Origin: Desulfobacter vibrioformis DSM 8776
GTDB lineage: Bacteria; Desulfobacterota; Desulfobacteria; Desulfobacterales; Desulfobacteraceae
Direction of reading: 5' to 3'
Length of the DNA stretch: 50,537 nucleotides
Assembly: GCF_000745975.1 (NCBI RefSeq)
Contig: NZ_JQKJ01000026.1
Coordinates: forward strand, 1-50,537
Position numbers and translations under genes: made by a program. This document shows positions 8,657-16,587 of this stretch, piece by piece. Position 1 is the stretch's first letter. Every line of letters begins with the position of its first letter. Below the pieces are notes generated by a model. The model worked only from the letters and a program-made list of their open reading frames with translations, made no database searches and was not told the origin of the DNA.

Positions 8657-9983
8657 AAAAAAAGCAGGACACCCGGGTAAAACACCTGTTTGGACAATGG
8701 CAATTGCCCTTGTTCTGTGCGGGTTCTGCCTTGCCTTCGTACCCTGCGGTTTCGGAAAAGAGGCCCTTATTTCCGGGGCGGAATGGGACGGCCACCTGAA
8801 ACTATACACCCGGGCACTTTTCCCCGGATCAGACAGCCCGTACCAGGCCGTGGGCCTTTCTTCAAATTTTGACGGGTACGCAGAGCTGCGCCTGAACAAC
8901 AAAACCTTTTTCGGCGATGCCCTGTTTCTTGAGGTGAACTACGAAGCCCTGGCCGGGGGCGGCGACACCCGCAGGGACGGGGAAAGGCTTAAAGAGATGT
9001 ATCCCGGCCTGTTTCCCCATGGACTTTCCAACCCGGTCCGGGATGACCGCAGGTTTTTTGATCTTACCGCCATCCTGCACGACAGTCGTGACACGTTCAG
9101 CTATCACCGTCTGGACCGGGCGTTTTTCTCCTTTTCCCCGTCCTGGGGGGAAATCCGCCTGGGGCGCCAGGCCGTGACCTGGGGGCATGGATTCACCTTT
9201 AACCCCATGGACCTTTTCAACCCCTTTTCCCCCACCGACCTTGAGCGGGAGTACAAAACCGGGGACGACCTGATCCTTGTCCAGTTCCCTGTGAACGGGG
9301 TGGATGTGGAACTGATCTACGTGGTCCGCAGGAATCCTGATACCGGAGATACCGGGACAGATGAAAATTCCCTGGGCGCAAAACTCCATTTCCGCCTGGG
9401 CGACATGGGAACCGATCTCATGGCTGCCCGCCATTACCGGGATTTCATCACCGGGATCGGGTGCGTGGGGGACCTGGGAAATGCGGCCTGGCGGCTGGAT
9501 CTTACCGGAACCTTTCTTGATAAAGAAAGCCATGGCCGGTCCTTTTACCTTTCCGCCCTAGCCAACATAGACTATTCCTGGATCTGGCTTGGCAAAAACT
9601 GGTACGGATATGTGGAACTTTATTACAACGGCCTTTCCCGGAACAATTATACGGATCAATTTGATGATCCGGCTGTTTCAGAGCGCCTGGACAGGGGAGA
9701 ACTCTTTGTCCTGGGCCGATGGTATGCCAGTGCCAGCCTCAACCTGGAAATCCACCCCCTGGTCAATGCATACATCACCCCCGTCGTCAACCTCAACGAC
9801 GGATCCGGCATGCTTTTGCCCAGGATCGTATATGAGGTCTCGGACAATATCCGCGCCACCCTCACCGCCACCCTGAACTGGGGAGATGCCAACACCGAAT
9901 ACGGCGGATATGCCATCCCTGGTACAGGCTTTTACGCCACACCTGCCAACACCATTTCGGCCTGGATTACCTGGTATTTTTAG
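8640..9983 (+). CDS. Predicted outer-membrane beta-barrel protein of the LolA/FtsX operon
   Basis: I chose the ATG at 8640 because it follows the ATPase H-loop region with only a 17-base overlap and yields a basic N-terminus (MSRSSKKKAG) plus hydrophobic signal segment ending near CGFGKEA. The rest of the 447-residue protein is rich in alternating aromatic strands (WDGHLKLYTRAL, RLGRQAVTWGHGFTFNPMDLFNPFSPTDL) and ends in a terminal aromatic pair WYF, as in outer-membrane barrels. I do not recognise a named family with certainty; the RxGRQ..WG..F...D.F.P pattern occurs in porin-like proteins of export operons. Its role is probably the outer-membrane end of the export path. Confidence 0.72.
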   Translation: MSRSSKKKAGHPGKTPVWTMAIALVLCGFCLAFVPCGFGKEALISGAEWDGHLKLYTRALFPGSDSPYQAVGLSSNFDGYAELRLNNKTFFGDALFLEVNYEALAGGGDTRRDGERLKEMYPGLFPHGLSNPVRDDRRFFDLTAILHDSRDTFSYHRLDRAFFSFSPSWGEIRLGRQAVTWGHGFTFNPMDLFNPFSPTDLEREYKTGDDLILVQFPVNGVDVELIYVVRRNPDTGDTGTDENSLGAKLHFRLGDMGTDLMAARHYRDFITGIGCVGDLGNAAWRLDLTGTFLDKESHGRSFYLSALANIDYSWIWLGKNWYGYVELYYNGLSRNNYTDQFDDPAVSERLDRGELFVLGRWYASASLNLEIHPLVNAYITPVVNLNDGSGMLLPRIVYEVSDNIRATLTATLNWGDANTEYGGYAIPGTGFYATPANTISAWITWYF

Positions 9984-10001
9984 TCCGGGTGCCCGGAAAA
10001 A

Positions 10002-10451
10002 TCAAATGCCGCAGATTCTGGCGGGACCATGGCAGCCTTCGGGCGAGGTTGTCATCCCGGGGGCCGGTTTCCCCTTGTGATTCTGTCCGGATTCCTCCAC
10101 AAGGTTGCGGACCAGGCGGGAGACGTCTCCGATGCTGTAGGGCTTGGGCAACTGTGCGTCAATGCCCCAATTTGCCAGGGTATCGGCAGGGAGATTCCCA
10201 GATCCGGTACACAAAACAACAGGAATATCCGGCCGGATCTCACGGATCCGCCGGGTCAGTTCATCCCCTGTCATCTTTGGCATCATATAATCCGTGATCA
10301 CCAGGTCAAAGGCATGGGGCCGGGACCTGAAAACAGAAAGGGCCTCAATGCCGCTGTACAAGGCCCTGGCCTGGTAGCCCAGTTTTTTGAGGAACAGTAC
10401 CCCCATATCATTGACAATAGGTTCATCATCAATCCAAAGAATGGATCTCAT
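10002..10451 (-). CDS. Stand-alone response-regulator receiver protein
   Basis: The 149-residue product is a CheY-like receiver domain: acidic pair Asp8/Asp9 (LWIDDEP), phospho-acceptor Asp54 (VITDYMMPKM), Thr82 (LCTGSG) and Lys103 (LPKPYS). There is no output domain, only a 25-residue low-complexity tail, so it would act through protein-protein contacts or phosphorelay. No histidine kinase is encoded in the window. It converges on the barrel gene with 18 bases between stops; the short GC-rich CCGGG/CCCGG dyad there (9985-9996) may help termination but has too small a loop to be called confidently. Confidence 0.9.
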   Translation of the reverse strand: MRSILWIDDEPIVNDMGVLFLKKLGYQARALYSGIEALSVFRSRPHAFDLVITDYMMPKMTGDELTRRIREIRPDIPVVLCTGSGNLPADTLANWGIDAQLPKPYSIGDVSRLVRNLVEESGQNHKGKPAPGMTTSPEGCHGPARICGI

Positions 10452-10672
10452 CTTTCACACCTCCCGGGGCAGATGATTTTTTTAAATACAGAATCCGCGA
10501 AAAAGAGGCGCAAGAGAACGGAATACGGATCTGCGGTTCATATGTCGGGCCATAATACAACCGTAAGGAGATATATGTCAATAGAAAAATACAACTCCCA
10601 GGTATTGGATTTTGGCTTCCCGCTAGGATATTTATCAGGCTTAACTCTGTTGGGAGCAGTGATACTAGGGAC

Positions 10673-11083
10673 ATGTCAACAATCAACAAACTGATCGGCT
10701 TAAACATCAAGTCGATGAGAATAAAATACGGACTTTCTCAAATCGAGCTGGCGGAAAAGATTAATCTTTCCTTTCAGCAGGTCCAGAAGTATGAGAAAGG
10801 CGCTACCGCCATTTCGGTGAGCCGGCTCCAGCAGATTGCCGAGGCATTCGGGGTTCCGGCCCAGACGTTCTATGCGCCACCGCCCCAACCCGATGAGGTG
10901 GACGAACCCAGGCCGGTTTTTTATGAGACAAGTCGCTCCGAGCCGCTCCCTTCCCCTGTGTTTACCCCGGAAGAGCGCGACCTTTTGAAAATATTCCGCA
11001 AGCTCCGGAACCGGAAAGTGAAACTTGGCGTCATCCAGCAGTTGAAGGGACTGGTGGAACTGGAACGGGAAAGCGGCAACTGA
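10673..11083 (+). CDS. XRE-family helix-turn-helix regulator
   Basis: The 136-residue product carries an N-terminal XRE/Cro HTH (residues about 8-63, with IKYGLSQIELAEKINLSFQQVQKYEKG), the SinR-like arrangement common in proteobacterial regulators. It has a proline-rich linker and a basic helical C-terminus (LLKIFRKLRNRKVKLGVIQQL) that may dimerise. It is divergent from the receiver gene across about 220 bp that hold no other gene. Its ribosome-binding site is weak. Targets are unknown; the neighbouring deacetylase is a candidate. Confidence 0.85.
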   Translation: MSTINKLIGLNIKSMRIKYGLSQIELAEKINLSFQQVQKYEKGATAISVSRLQQIAEAFGVPAQTFYAPPPQPDEVDEPRPVFYETSRSEPLPSPVFTPEERDLLKIFRKLRNRKVKLGVIQQLKGLVELERESGN

Positions 11084-11202
11084 CCTGGGACCGTGCCGGA
11101 CATTTGCAAAGAAAGAAAATATCCTGCTTCTATTCCGGCTCTGTGGTATGATCCTGCCTGCCAGGGTCAGTTCCCTGGTAAAAAAGTATCCGGGGCGTCC
11201 GA

Positions 11203-12069
11203 ATGAAAATACCTGAAAAACCCGCGTTGAGCACAGGGGAGAAAACCGGGATTGCCGCGTTTATCCTGGCAGGTCTTTTTTTTGTCCTGTGGGGGCCGGG
11301 CTGGGGCATTGTTTTTCCGGCAGGATTTGTCCTGGTCTGTCTGGCCGCTCCTTTTGTTACGGGTTACGGTTTTTTCCTGCCTGTTATCTGCCGGGGGCCG
11401 CGCAACGCCGGTTATGTGTCTCTCACCTTTGACGACGGCCCTGACAGCGTGACAACCCCGTTAATTCTGAACCTCCTTGACTCTTACCAGGTACCGGCCA
11501 CATTTTTTGTCACGGGAAAAAATGCTGCCGCCCATCCGGATCTCATTGCCCGGATTCTGGACCAGGGCCACACCATCGGCAACCATACCTATTCCCATGA
11601 TCCCTTGATCATGCTCAAATCAGGTCAGCGCCTCAAAGGGGAAATCATTAAAACCCAGGCGGTTCTGGCGGCCCATGGCATCCGGCCCCTGGTTTTCAGG
11701 CCGCCGGCAGGCATCACCAATCCGAAACTGGGACCTGTCCTGGCAGAACTTGGACTCAGAGCTGTGAATTTTTCCTGCCGGGCCATGGACAAAGGCAACC
11801 GCAGGATATCCGGCATGGCTTCAAAAATTCTGGACCGGGTGAAATCCGGTGATATCATTCTGCTCCACGATTCAAAGCCCTGGGTCAAAAAAACGGAAGA
11901 TCCGGATAACACACCTCTCTTTTCGTTTTTAACCGAACTTGAGCGTGTATTAAATGGACTTGAAACCCGGAAGATCCCGGTGGTGCCGTTATCGGAACTG
12001 ATCGGACAGGCGGTCATGGAACAGGTGGCCCCCTGCGCTGCCCCTGCCGGAACGGATTTAAACGATTAA
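11203..12069 (+). CDS. Membrane-anchored polysaccharide deacetylase (NodB domain)
   Basis: The 288-residue product has two N-terminal hydrophobic helices (residues about 17-60) followed by a NodB carbohydrate-esterase 4 domain: metal Asp78 in the TFDDGPD motif (residues 75-81), metal His128 and His132 in GNHTYSHD, the FRPPAG motif and a late LLHDSKP histidine. It should N- or O-deacetylate a glycan or glycolipid at the membrane face. It converges on what was originally the 3' end of a radical SAM gene: the deacetylase stop and the relic's stop overlap at 12066-12069. The last 220 bp are duplicated at 21892-22114. The position next to the lipid locus suggests, but does not prove, a shared pathway. 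Confidence 0.9.
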   Translation: MKIPEKPALSTGEKTGIAAFILAGLFFVLWGPGWGIVFPAGFVLVCLAAPFVTGYGFFLPVICRGPRNAGYVSLTFDDGPDSVTTPLILNLLDSYQVPATFFVTGKNAAAHPDLIARILDQGHTIGNHTYSHDPLIMLKSGQRLKGEIIKTQAVLAAHGIRPLVFRPPAGITNPKLGPVLAELGLRAVNFSCRAMDKGNRRISGMASKILDRVKSGDIILLHDSKPWVKKTEDPDNTPLFSFLTELERVLNGLETRKIPVVPLSELIGQAVMEQVAPCAAPAGTDLND

Positions 12070-12122
12070 ATCTGGGGCTTAAGGTTGTCCGGGGTTCGCC
12101 AGCACAGGGGGTCCGAAGCCAG
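12066..12122 (-). pseudogene. 3' tip of a radical SAM/SPASM gene (relic copy A)
   Basis: The 18 codons before a TAA read LASDPLCWRTPDNLKPQI, matching the last residues of the intact radical SAM protein at 22869-23939 (LASDPLCWRNPDNLKSTI) with four differences. Homology ends at about 12122, where unrelated sequence begins. It marks the left border of the inserted 9-kb island. The same tip recurs near 21215-21275 in copy B, so the island is bracketed by imperfect direct repeats. Confidence 0.8.
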
Positions 12123-12180
12123 GTATAAAAACCAGGAGATCGTTATCCTTGGTGCGCAAAAAATTGATTGAAATGCGGCT

Positions 12181-12286
12181 TATAGTTCCGGTCACATGAC
12201 TTAAAACCAATTTTCAACCTTAACTAACTGTTTTTTTAATGATTTAACGTGGTGATTTAATGTCAAGTCATTTGACCGGAACTATA
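12181..12286. repeat. 106-bp MITE-like element with 22-bp terminal inverted repeats
   Basis: TATAGTTCCGGTCA... at 12181-12202 is repeated in inverted orientation at 12265-12286 with one mismatch in 22 bases. The 62-bp interior is AT-rich and has no reading frame. Size, terminal repeats and lack of coding capacity fit a miniature inverted-repeat element or an IS relic. It abuts the truncated 5' end of an HTH gene. A target-site duplication could not be recognised with confidence. Confidence 0.65.
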
Positions 12287-12288
12287 GT

Positions 12289-12459
12289 AGTAAGGGACTG
12301 ACTCAGGCTGAGATCAATAGAATAATGGGAACCAGTAAAAGCAATATTTCTCGTTTGGAATGTGGGGAGAATGTATCCTACCCCACCTTTATGACTATTT
12401 CAAAGTATGCACATGCACTCGGATATCGGGTGAGTGTGGAGTTTGAACCGATACCATAA
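12289..12459 (+). pseudogene. XRE-type HTH antitoxin, C-terminal fragment
   Basis: The reading frame SKGLTQAEINRIMGTSKSN followed by ISRLECGE, then YPTFMTISKYAHALG and RVSVEFEPIP-stop is the HTH of a HigA-like antitoxin. It lacks the first helix and any start codon; the frame upstream enters the MITE-like repeat and soon meets a stop. It is therefore a toxin-antitoxin remnant decapitated by that element. No toxin gene remains beside it. Confidence 0.72.
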
Positions 12460-12476
12460 AAAATTCCTTTCTTGGA

Positions 12477-13154
12477 TCACAGATCAAGCCCATTCACCCA
12501 GTCCATAATCTGCTGCTCCGCGTTTTGGATACGGTCACGAGAGATAGTGAGACCGTCCATCATCCTTGCCTCCGGCTCCAGATGCTGGATCGTCTTGGGC
12601 GTTCTGGCGAATCTGCTGCCGCCGTGGGTGCTGAAAGGCACAATAGTTTTGCCGGAGAAGTCGTATTCCTCAAAGAAAGTATACAGAATCATGGGCATAT
12701 CGCTCCACCAGATGGGGTAGCCGATGAAAACCATGTCATACTGCGCCAAGTTTTTAATTTGCGCCTCAATGGCTGGGCGGGCGTTTACACCCTTTTCGTC
12801 CTCTGCCAGATCGACCAGTGCCGCATGATTGGTGGGATAGGGAGTCGCCGGCTCAATGCGGAAAATATCCGCCCCGGTGGCTTCCTGAATTACATAGGCC
12901 ATGTACTGGGTGTTACCCAATACATGGCCGTCGATGACCACAACGCTGTTGTCCTCATCGGTGGTCATTTCATTTGGATCGGTGGTCTCCGGCATTGAGA
13001 AGTAGACAATCAAAAATTTCTTTTCAGAAACAGTTGTGGGGCTTTCCGAATTGCTTTTCATTTCAGCCTTATTTTCCTTTGCCTCTTTGCTGTAGCCAAT
13101 GGTTATAGACGCCAACGCAGCGAGGATCATGGCTGTAGACAGGATTGCTTTCAT
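12477..13154 (-). CDS. Exported flavodoxin-like protein
   Basis: The start at 13154 (MKAILSTAMILAALA) gives a signal peptide and has AAGGAG nine bases upstream; a longer start is unlikely. After a charged linker, residues about 45-225 form a flavodoxin_4-type domain: LIVYFSMPETTD phosphate-loop region, FIGYPIWWSDMP, and PFSTHGGSRF, typical of flavodoxin-fold proteins of the FldA/WrbA-like superfamily. It likely binds FMN and carries electrons in the periplasm. It is the last gene of the island operon, directly after the decarboxylase/cupin gene (about 40-base gap). Confidence 0.85.
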   Translation of the reverse strand: MKAILSTAMILAALASITIGYSKEAKENKAEMKSNSESPTTVSEKKFLIVYFSMPETTDPNEMTTDEDNSVVVIDGHVLGNTQYMAYVIQEATGADIFRIEPATPYPTNHAALVDLAEDEKGVNARPAIEAQIKNLAQYDMVFIGYPIWWSDMPMILYTFFEEYDFSGKTIVPFSTHGGSRFARTPKTIQHLEPEARMMDGLTISRDRIQNAEQQIMDWVNGLDL

Positions 13155-13195
13155 GGTTTTTCTCCTTGTTTTTTGAAGGAACATGTGTTGGCGTA

Positions 13196-14320
13196 TTACT
13201 CATCACTAACCTTTTCCATCCATTCCACAGTAGAATCATTCATGGAATCTGAAATTGCCACATGCGACATAGGGCTATCCGGCGTAGCACCGTGCCAATG
13301 GCGCACATTTGCTGGAATCCAGACAACATCTCCCGGCAAGATTTGTTGAACGGCTTCTCCTTCTGACTGTACCACCCCCCGTCCTGAAGTGACGATTAGC
13401 GTCTGTCCCAAAGGATGGGTATGCCAAGCCGTACGTGTTCCTGCATCAAAATTCACAATGCCACCACGATAGCTATTCTCTTTTTCTGAAGAGAACCGTG
13501 ATTCGACAGTGACATTACCAGTGAAATAATCGGCCGAACCCTTTGTTGATTTCCCTTTTTTGATAACCTTAACAGCTTTTTCTATGTTTTCGACAGGACC
13601 GATGCCTAGCAAGTCGTTAAAGCTTTTAGTGGCTCTTTCGGCACTTTCTTCACTGACTTCCTCTCGAAGAACCGCCAGATAATCTTCAATCTGTGTTTTG
13701 GTCAGTCCCACATTCATTGAGACCCTAAGATGTGAATTGAGCTGTGGTTCCGTTCCGGGCATCGCGGCCAGAATACTGATCGTCACCAGTTCTCGTTCCT
13801 GATGATTAAGAACATCCCGATAAAAAATATCCGCAAATAGATGGTCGACCAAAAACTGGTCTATGATCGGAACAAAAACCGGATAGCCACCGGTACGTTT
13901 TGATATATCCCTGCCCACCAGCGCATTCCGTACTTTATGTCCATATGTATTTTTATCAAAATCGGAAGACATGGCGGTTGCCTCCTTGCCAATTTCATCT
14001 TTTATCCCTTGTTCTTTGCGCCTATCCATGACGGTGATGAACATGCTGATGCCATTCAGGGCTCGTGGAAAACCGGCATAGGCATAGGAATGAACCAGAA
14101 TTTCCTTGATTTCATTTACCGTCAGTCCTGCATCCAGCCCCTCAACCAAGGCTGCTTCCAGCTTCGGCATGTTCCCATTTGCGGTGAAGGCTGCGATGGG
14201 AATAATTTTTCTTTGCCCGGTACTCAGTGTTTCGCAGGTCTCTGCTATCGGTGAGGAAATACCAATCATGCAGACGAATGCTACAACCAAGATTGGAATG
14301 GTTACTTTAAACGTTTTCAT
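13196..14320 (-). CDS. Carboxymuconolactone decarboxylase-like / cupin fusion protein
   Basis: The 374-residue product starts with a signal peptide (TIPILVVAFVCMIGISSPIA). Two carboxymuconolactone-decarboxylase/AhpD-like helical domains follow (residues about 40-110 and 135-225), then a cupin domain (residues about 270-365) with the metal-binding HTHPLGQTLIVTSGRG and a later VRHWHGA. Neither helical domain shows the CxxC of AhpD peroxidases, so decarboxylase-like or structural roles are more likely. Such CMD/cupin fusions are common in operons with SDRs, aldo/keto reductases and AraC regulators and are thought to act on small oxidised organics. An exported form is consistent with its exported hydrolase and flavodoxin neighbours. 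Confidence 0.87.
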   Translation of the reverse strand: MKTFKVTIPILVVAFVCMIGISSPIAETCETLSTGQRKIIPIAAFTANGNMPKLEAALVEGLDAGLTVNEIKEILVHSYAYAGFPRALNGISMFITVMDRRKEQGIKDEIGKEATAMSSDFDKNTYGHKVRNALVGRDISKRTGGYPVFVPIIDQFLVDHLFADIFYRDVLNHQERELVTISILAAMPGTEPQLNSHLRVSMNVGLTKTQIEDYLAVLREEVSEESAERATKSFNDLLGIGPVENIEKAVKVIKKGKSTKGSADYFTGNVTVESRFSSEKENSYRGGIVNFDAGTRTAWHTHPLGQTLIVTSGRGVVQSEGEAVQQILPGDVVWIPANVRHWHGATPDSPMSHVAISDSMNDSTVEWMEKVSDE

Positions 14321-14414
14321 GGTAATTTCCTTTATTGTTTTAGTAAGTTAGGATTCAGTTCATATATTTTTTCAAAAACCTTATTCACCCGGTTCGGACA
14401 CTCCGGAACAAGCA

Positions 14415-15503
14415 TTAATCCAGCCCTTTCTTTGCGAGCCATTCGGACATAAGATCCGCAATTTCGAGATTATTCAGATCCGAAAAGGGAAAGTGCGTAT
14501 TACCGTGTATCCCTCGTTCTGGCAGATGCACGACCGTGGTATCACCACCATGACGATTCACGGCAGCAGCCCACAATTTAGCCATCGCCAGGCGGACGCG
14601 CCAATTGTCCTGGCCGGGATTTTCAGAAGGTTGTTCCGGGATATTATCACCGTAATAGATGACAACCGGAATCTTGGTCAGTTTCATAAAATCTGCCAGA
14701 GGTACACCGGACGCTTTAAGTGTTCCCGCTGAACTCGGCATCTCTTCAGGAACCTCTCCTTCAGGAAAGATGAAACCGCTTCCCGGCTCATAGGAAATGA
14801 CAGCGCGGATATCTGGGCTTTTAATAACCGACTGCCACCCCATACCGCCACTGTGGGAATGGGTGACGAGGATGCCAGGTCCGATTTTTGCGAAAAGTGC
14901 CGCAACAGCATCAGCATTGACGTCGATATCAATCGGCCCCGTGTCCGAAGTCATTTGCCGAAAATATTGCTCCAGGGCTTCCGGGTTTTGTGAAAATTGC
15001 ACACCAGGGAAGAACTCCGGCCAGATCCCAAGGCGGAAGATATCAAACCATTTCTGCTCATCTGGGGTTGGTGTCAGTATAACTGGCTGAGTACTACGCC
15101 CGGCCCGGGCCCGGCGAGGTTGGTCAACCAGATAAACCCCGTAACCGCGCCGCAGGAAAATATTCTGGAATCCTTCACGCCCGTCCGGAGTGGTTTCCCA
15201 GGTTTTTGCTGATTGACCATATCCATGCCACATAACAAATGGAAACTTACGAGCGTTTGCCGGAATCTGGTAAAAGGCATAGAGATGATCGCCGTGTAAC
15301 GTTTGCCCCTCCGGAGACATATTAACGGGATCGAACGTGCCCGGGTTGATCATAACCGTTCCGCCGGCAGCGAAACTGCCTTGCTGCTGGATGACCATCG
15401 GCTCAAGTTTGTCAGTATGCTGTGCAACTGAGCAGGCGGAGAGGCTCACGCTGACAAAAGTCAGCATGAGCGCGGCAATTAACTTTTCAAACCTTGTCTT
15501 CAT
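14415..15503 (-). CDS. Lipoprotein alpha/beta hydrolase
   Basis: The 362-residue product has a lipoprotein signal with lipobox LSAC (Cys about residue 24), so it is probably lipid-anchored. The alpha/beta-hydrolase core shows an oxyanion-region MWHGYGQS, the nucleophile elbow THSHSGGMG (Ser in HSHSGG, about residue 222), and a C-terminal ERGIHGNTHFPF histidine. It would hydrolyse an ester or lactone in the periplasm. Its start overlaps the end of the upstream hydrolase gene by 17 bases, so both are translated from one message. Substrate unknown. Confidence 0.87.
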   Translation of the reverse strand: MKTRFEKLIAALMLTFVSVSLSACSVAQHTDKLEPMVIQQQGSFAAGGTVMINPGTFDPVNMSPEGQTLHGDHLYAFYQIPANARKFPFVMWHGYGQSAKTWETTPDGREGFQNIFLRRGYGVYLVDQPRRARAGRSTQPVILTPTPDEQKWFDIFRLGIWPEFFPGVQFSQNPEALEQYFRQMTSDTGPIDIDVNADAVAALFAKIGPGILVTHSHSGGMGWQSVIKSPDIRAVISYEPGSGFIFPEGEVPEEMPSSAGTLKASGVPLADFMKLTKIPVVIYYGDNIPEQPSENPGQDNWRVRLAMAKLWAAAVNRHGGDTTVVHLPERGIHGNTHFPFSDLNNLEIADLMSEWLAKKGLD

Positions 15504-16572
15504 CGATTGCCCCGTACTTGAGTTCCTTGCCGAAGAACTCGGTCAATTTGCCCATGGCTTGCTCTACATATTGCGGCTTCCAATAGGTTTCGATGTGGGT
15601 TGCACCGTTAATCAAGTACAGTTCTTTGTCTTTCGCATTGACCGCTTTTTTGAAAGCGTCTTGAGTCATGTACAGGCTGTCGGCCTTGATTCCAGCGATC
15701 ATCAGCAACGGCTGGTTAATCAGATCAATATGGTCGGTAGCATCGAAGCTCATCAAGTCCAGTAAGCTGCTCGTGGTATATTTGAAGGTCGAGTTGGGGT
15801 GCGCATGTGTCTTCCAGTAGTACTCATAACCCTGTCGATACAGATCAAACGGCAGTTTGGCAATCTGCTCATCCGTCATATCGGCATCCCCTGAATAGAG
15901 GACCTCGCCTCCGGCCGCTTCCTGCGCACGGGCGTCAGAAGCTTGCTGCAAACGTTTCCGGATGGTGGAAATCTGCGAGTCCATATAGCCGTTGCGTCTC
16001 ACCCGTCCGGAATTAAACATGCTCAAAGTGGCAACTGCTTTAAAGCGCTTGTCAGTTTGGGCCGCTTTTAATGAATAACCGCCGCCGCCACAGATACCAA
16101 GCAATGCTAAATGGTTAGCATCTACGCCGGTATACTGAGTGATGAAATCAGCCATGCCATGGACATCTTCAATCCGGTTTGCCGGTTTATCAACATTGCG
16201 GGGCTCACCACCGCTGGCCCCCTGATATGCCGCGTCTGCAGCAATGGTGATGTATCCTTGCTCTGCCAGGCGTTGAGCATACAGCCCGGCAACCTGCTCT
16301 TTCACGCCGCCATTGGGGTGGGCGACCACCACAGCCGGATATTTATGAATAGGGTCATAGTTCGCCGGGATGTAAACGTTGGCAGAAATATCGATGCCAT
16401 TAAGTTTGTAAGTAACCGGATAAATATTTACTTTGCCTTGCACGTTTTCGGTGATCGCATTGTCATAGGTCAGTGTAAACGGATTGAGTTTATAGTCTGC
16501 TGCCCTTGCTGCTCCTGATGAAATGCTGATAATTGCCGCCAACAGCAGCGTTACTATTTTTAAACTGGACAT
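15487..16572 (-). CDS. Exported dienelactone-hydrolase-like alpha/beta hydrolase
   Basis: The 361-residue product has a signal peptide (LKIVTLLLAAIISISSGAARA) and an alpha/beta-hydrolase fold of the dienelactone hydrolase/DUF1100-like type: VVVAHPNGGVKEQ oxyanion region, the elbow LLGICGGGGYSL with Cys in place of Ser as in dienelactone hydrolases (about residue 161), and a late GATHIETYWKP histidine. The nucleophilic Cys is compatible with dienelactone-type chemistry. It is part of the minus-strand island operon, 15 bases downstream of the MFS gene. Confidence 0.85.
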   Translation of the reverse strand: MSSLKIVTLLLAAIISISSGAARAADYKLNPFTLTYDNAITENVQGKVNIYPVTYKLNGIDISANVYIPANYDPIHKYPAVVVAHPNGGVKEQVAGLYAQRLAEQGYITIAADAAYQGASGGEPRNVDKPANRIEDVHGMADFITQYTGVDANHLALLGICGGGGYSLKAAQTDKRFKAVATLSMFNSGRVRRNGYMDSQISTIRKRLQQASDARAQEAAGGEVLYSGDADMTDEQIAKLPFDLYRQGYEYYWKTHAHPNSTFKYTTSSLLDLMSFDATDHIDLINQPLLMIAGIKADSLYMTQDAFKKAVNAKDKELYLINGATHIETYWKPQYVEQAMGKLTEFFGKELKYGAIDEDKV

Positions 16573-16587
16573 TGTTTTCTCCTTATT

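Noticed and set aside
9985-9996. Terminator hairpin between the barrel gene and receiver gene
   Set aside because: The CCGGG/CCCGG stem leaves only a two-base loop and no U tract on either strand of useful length.
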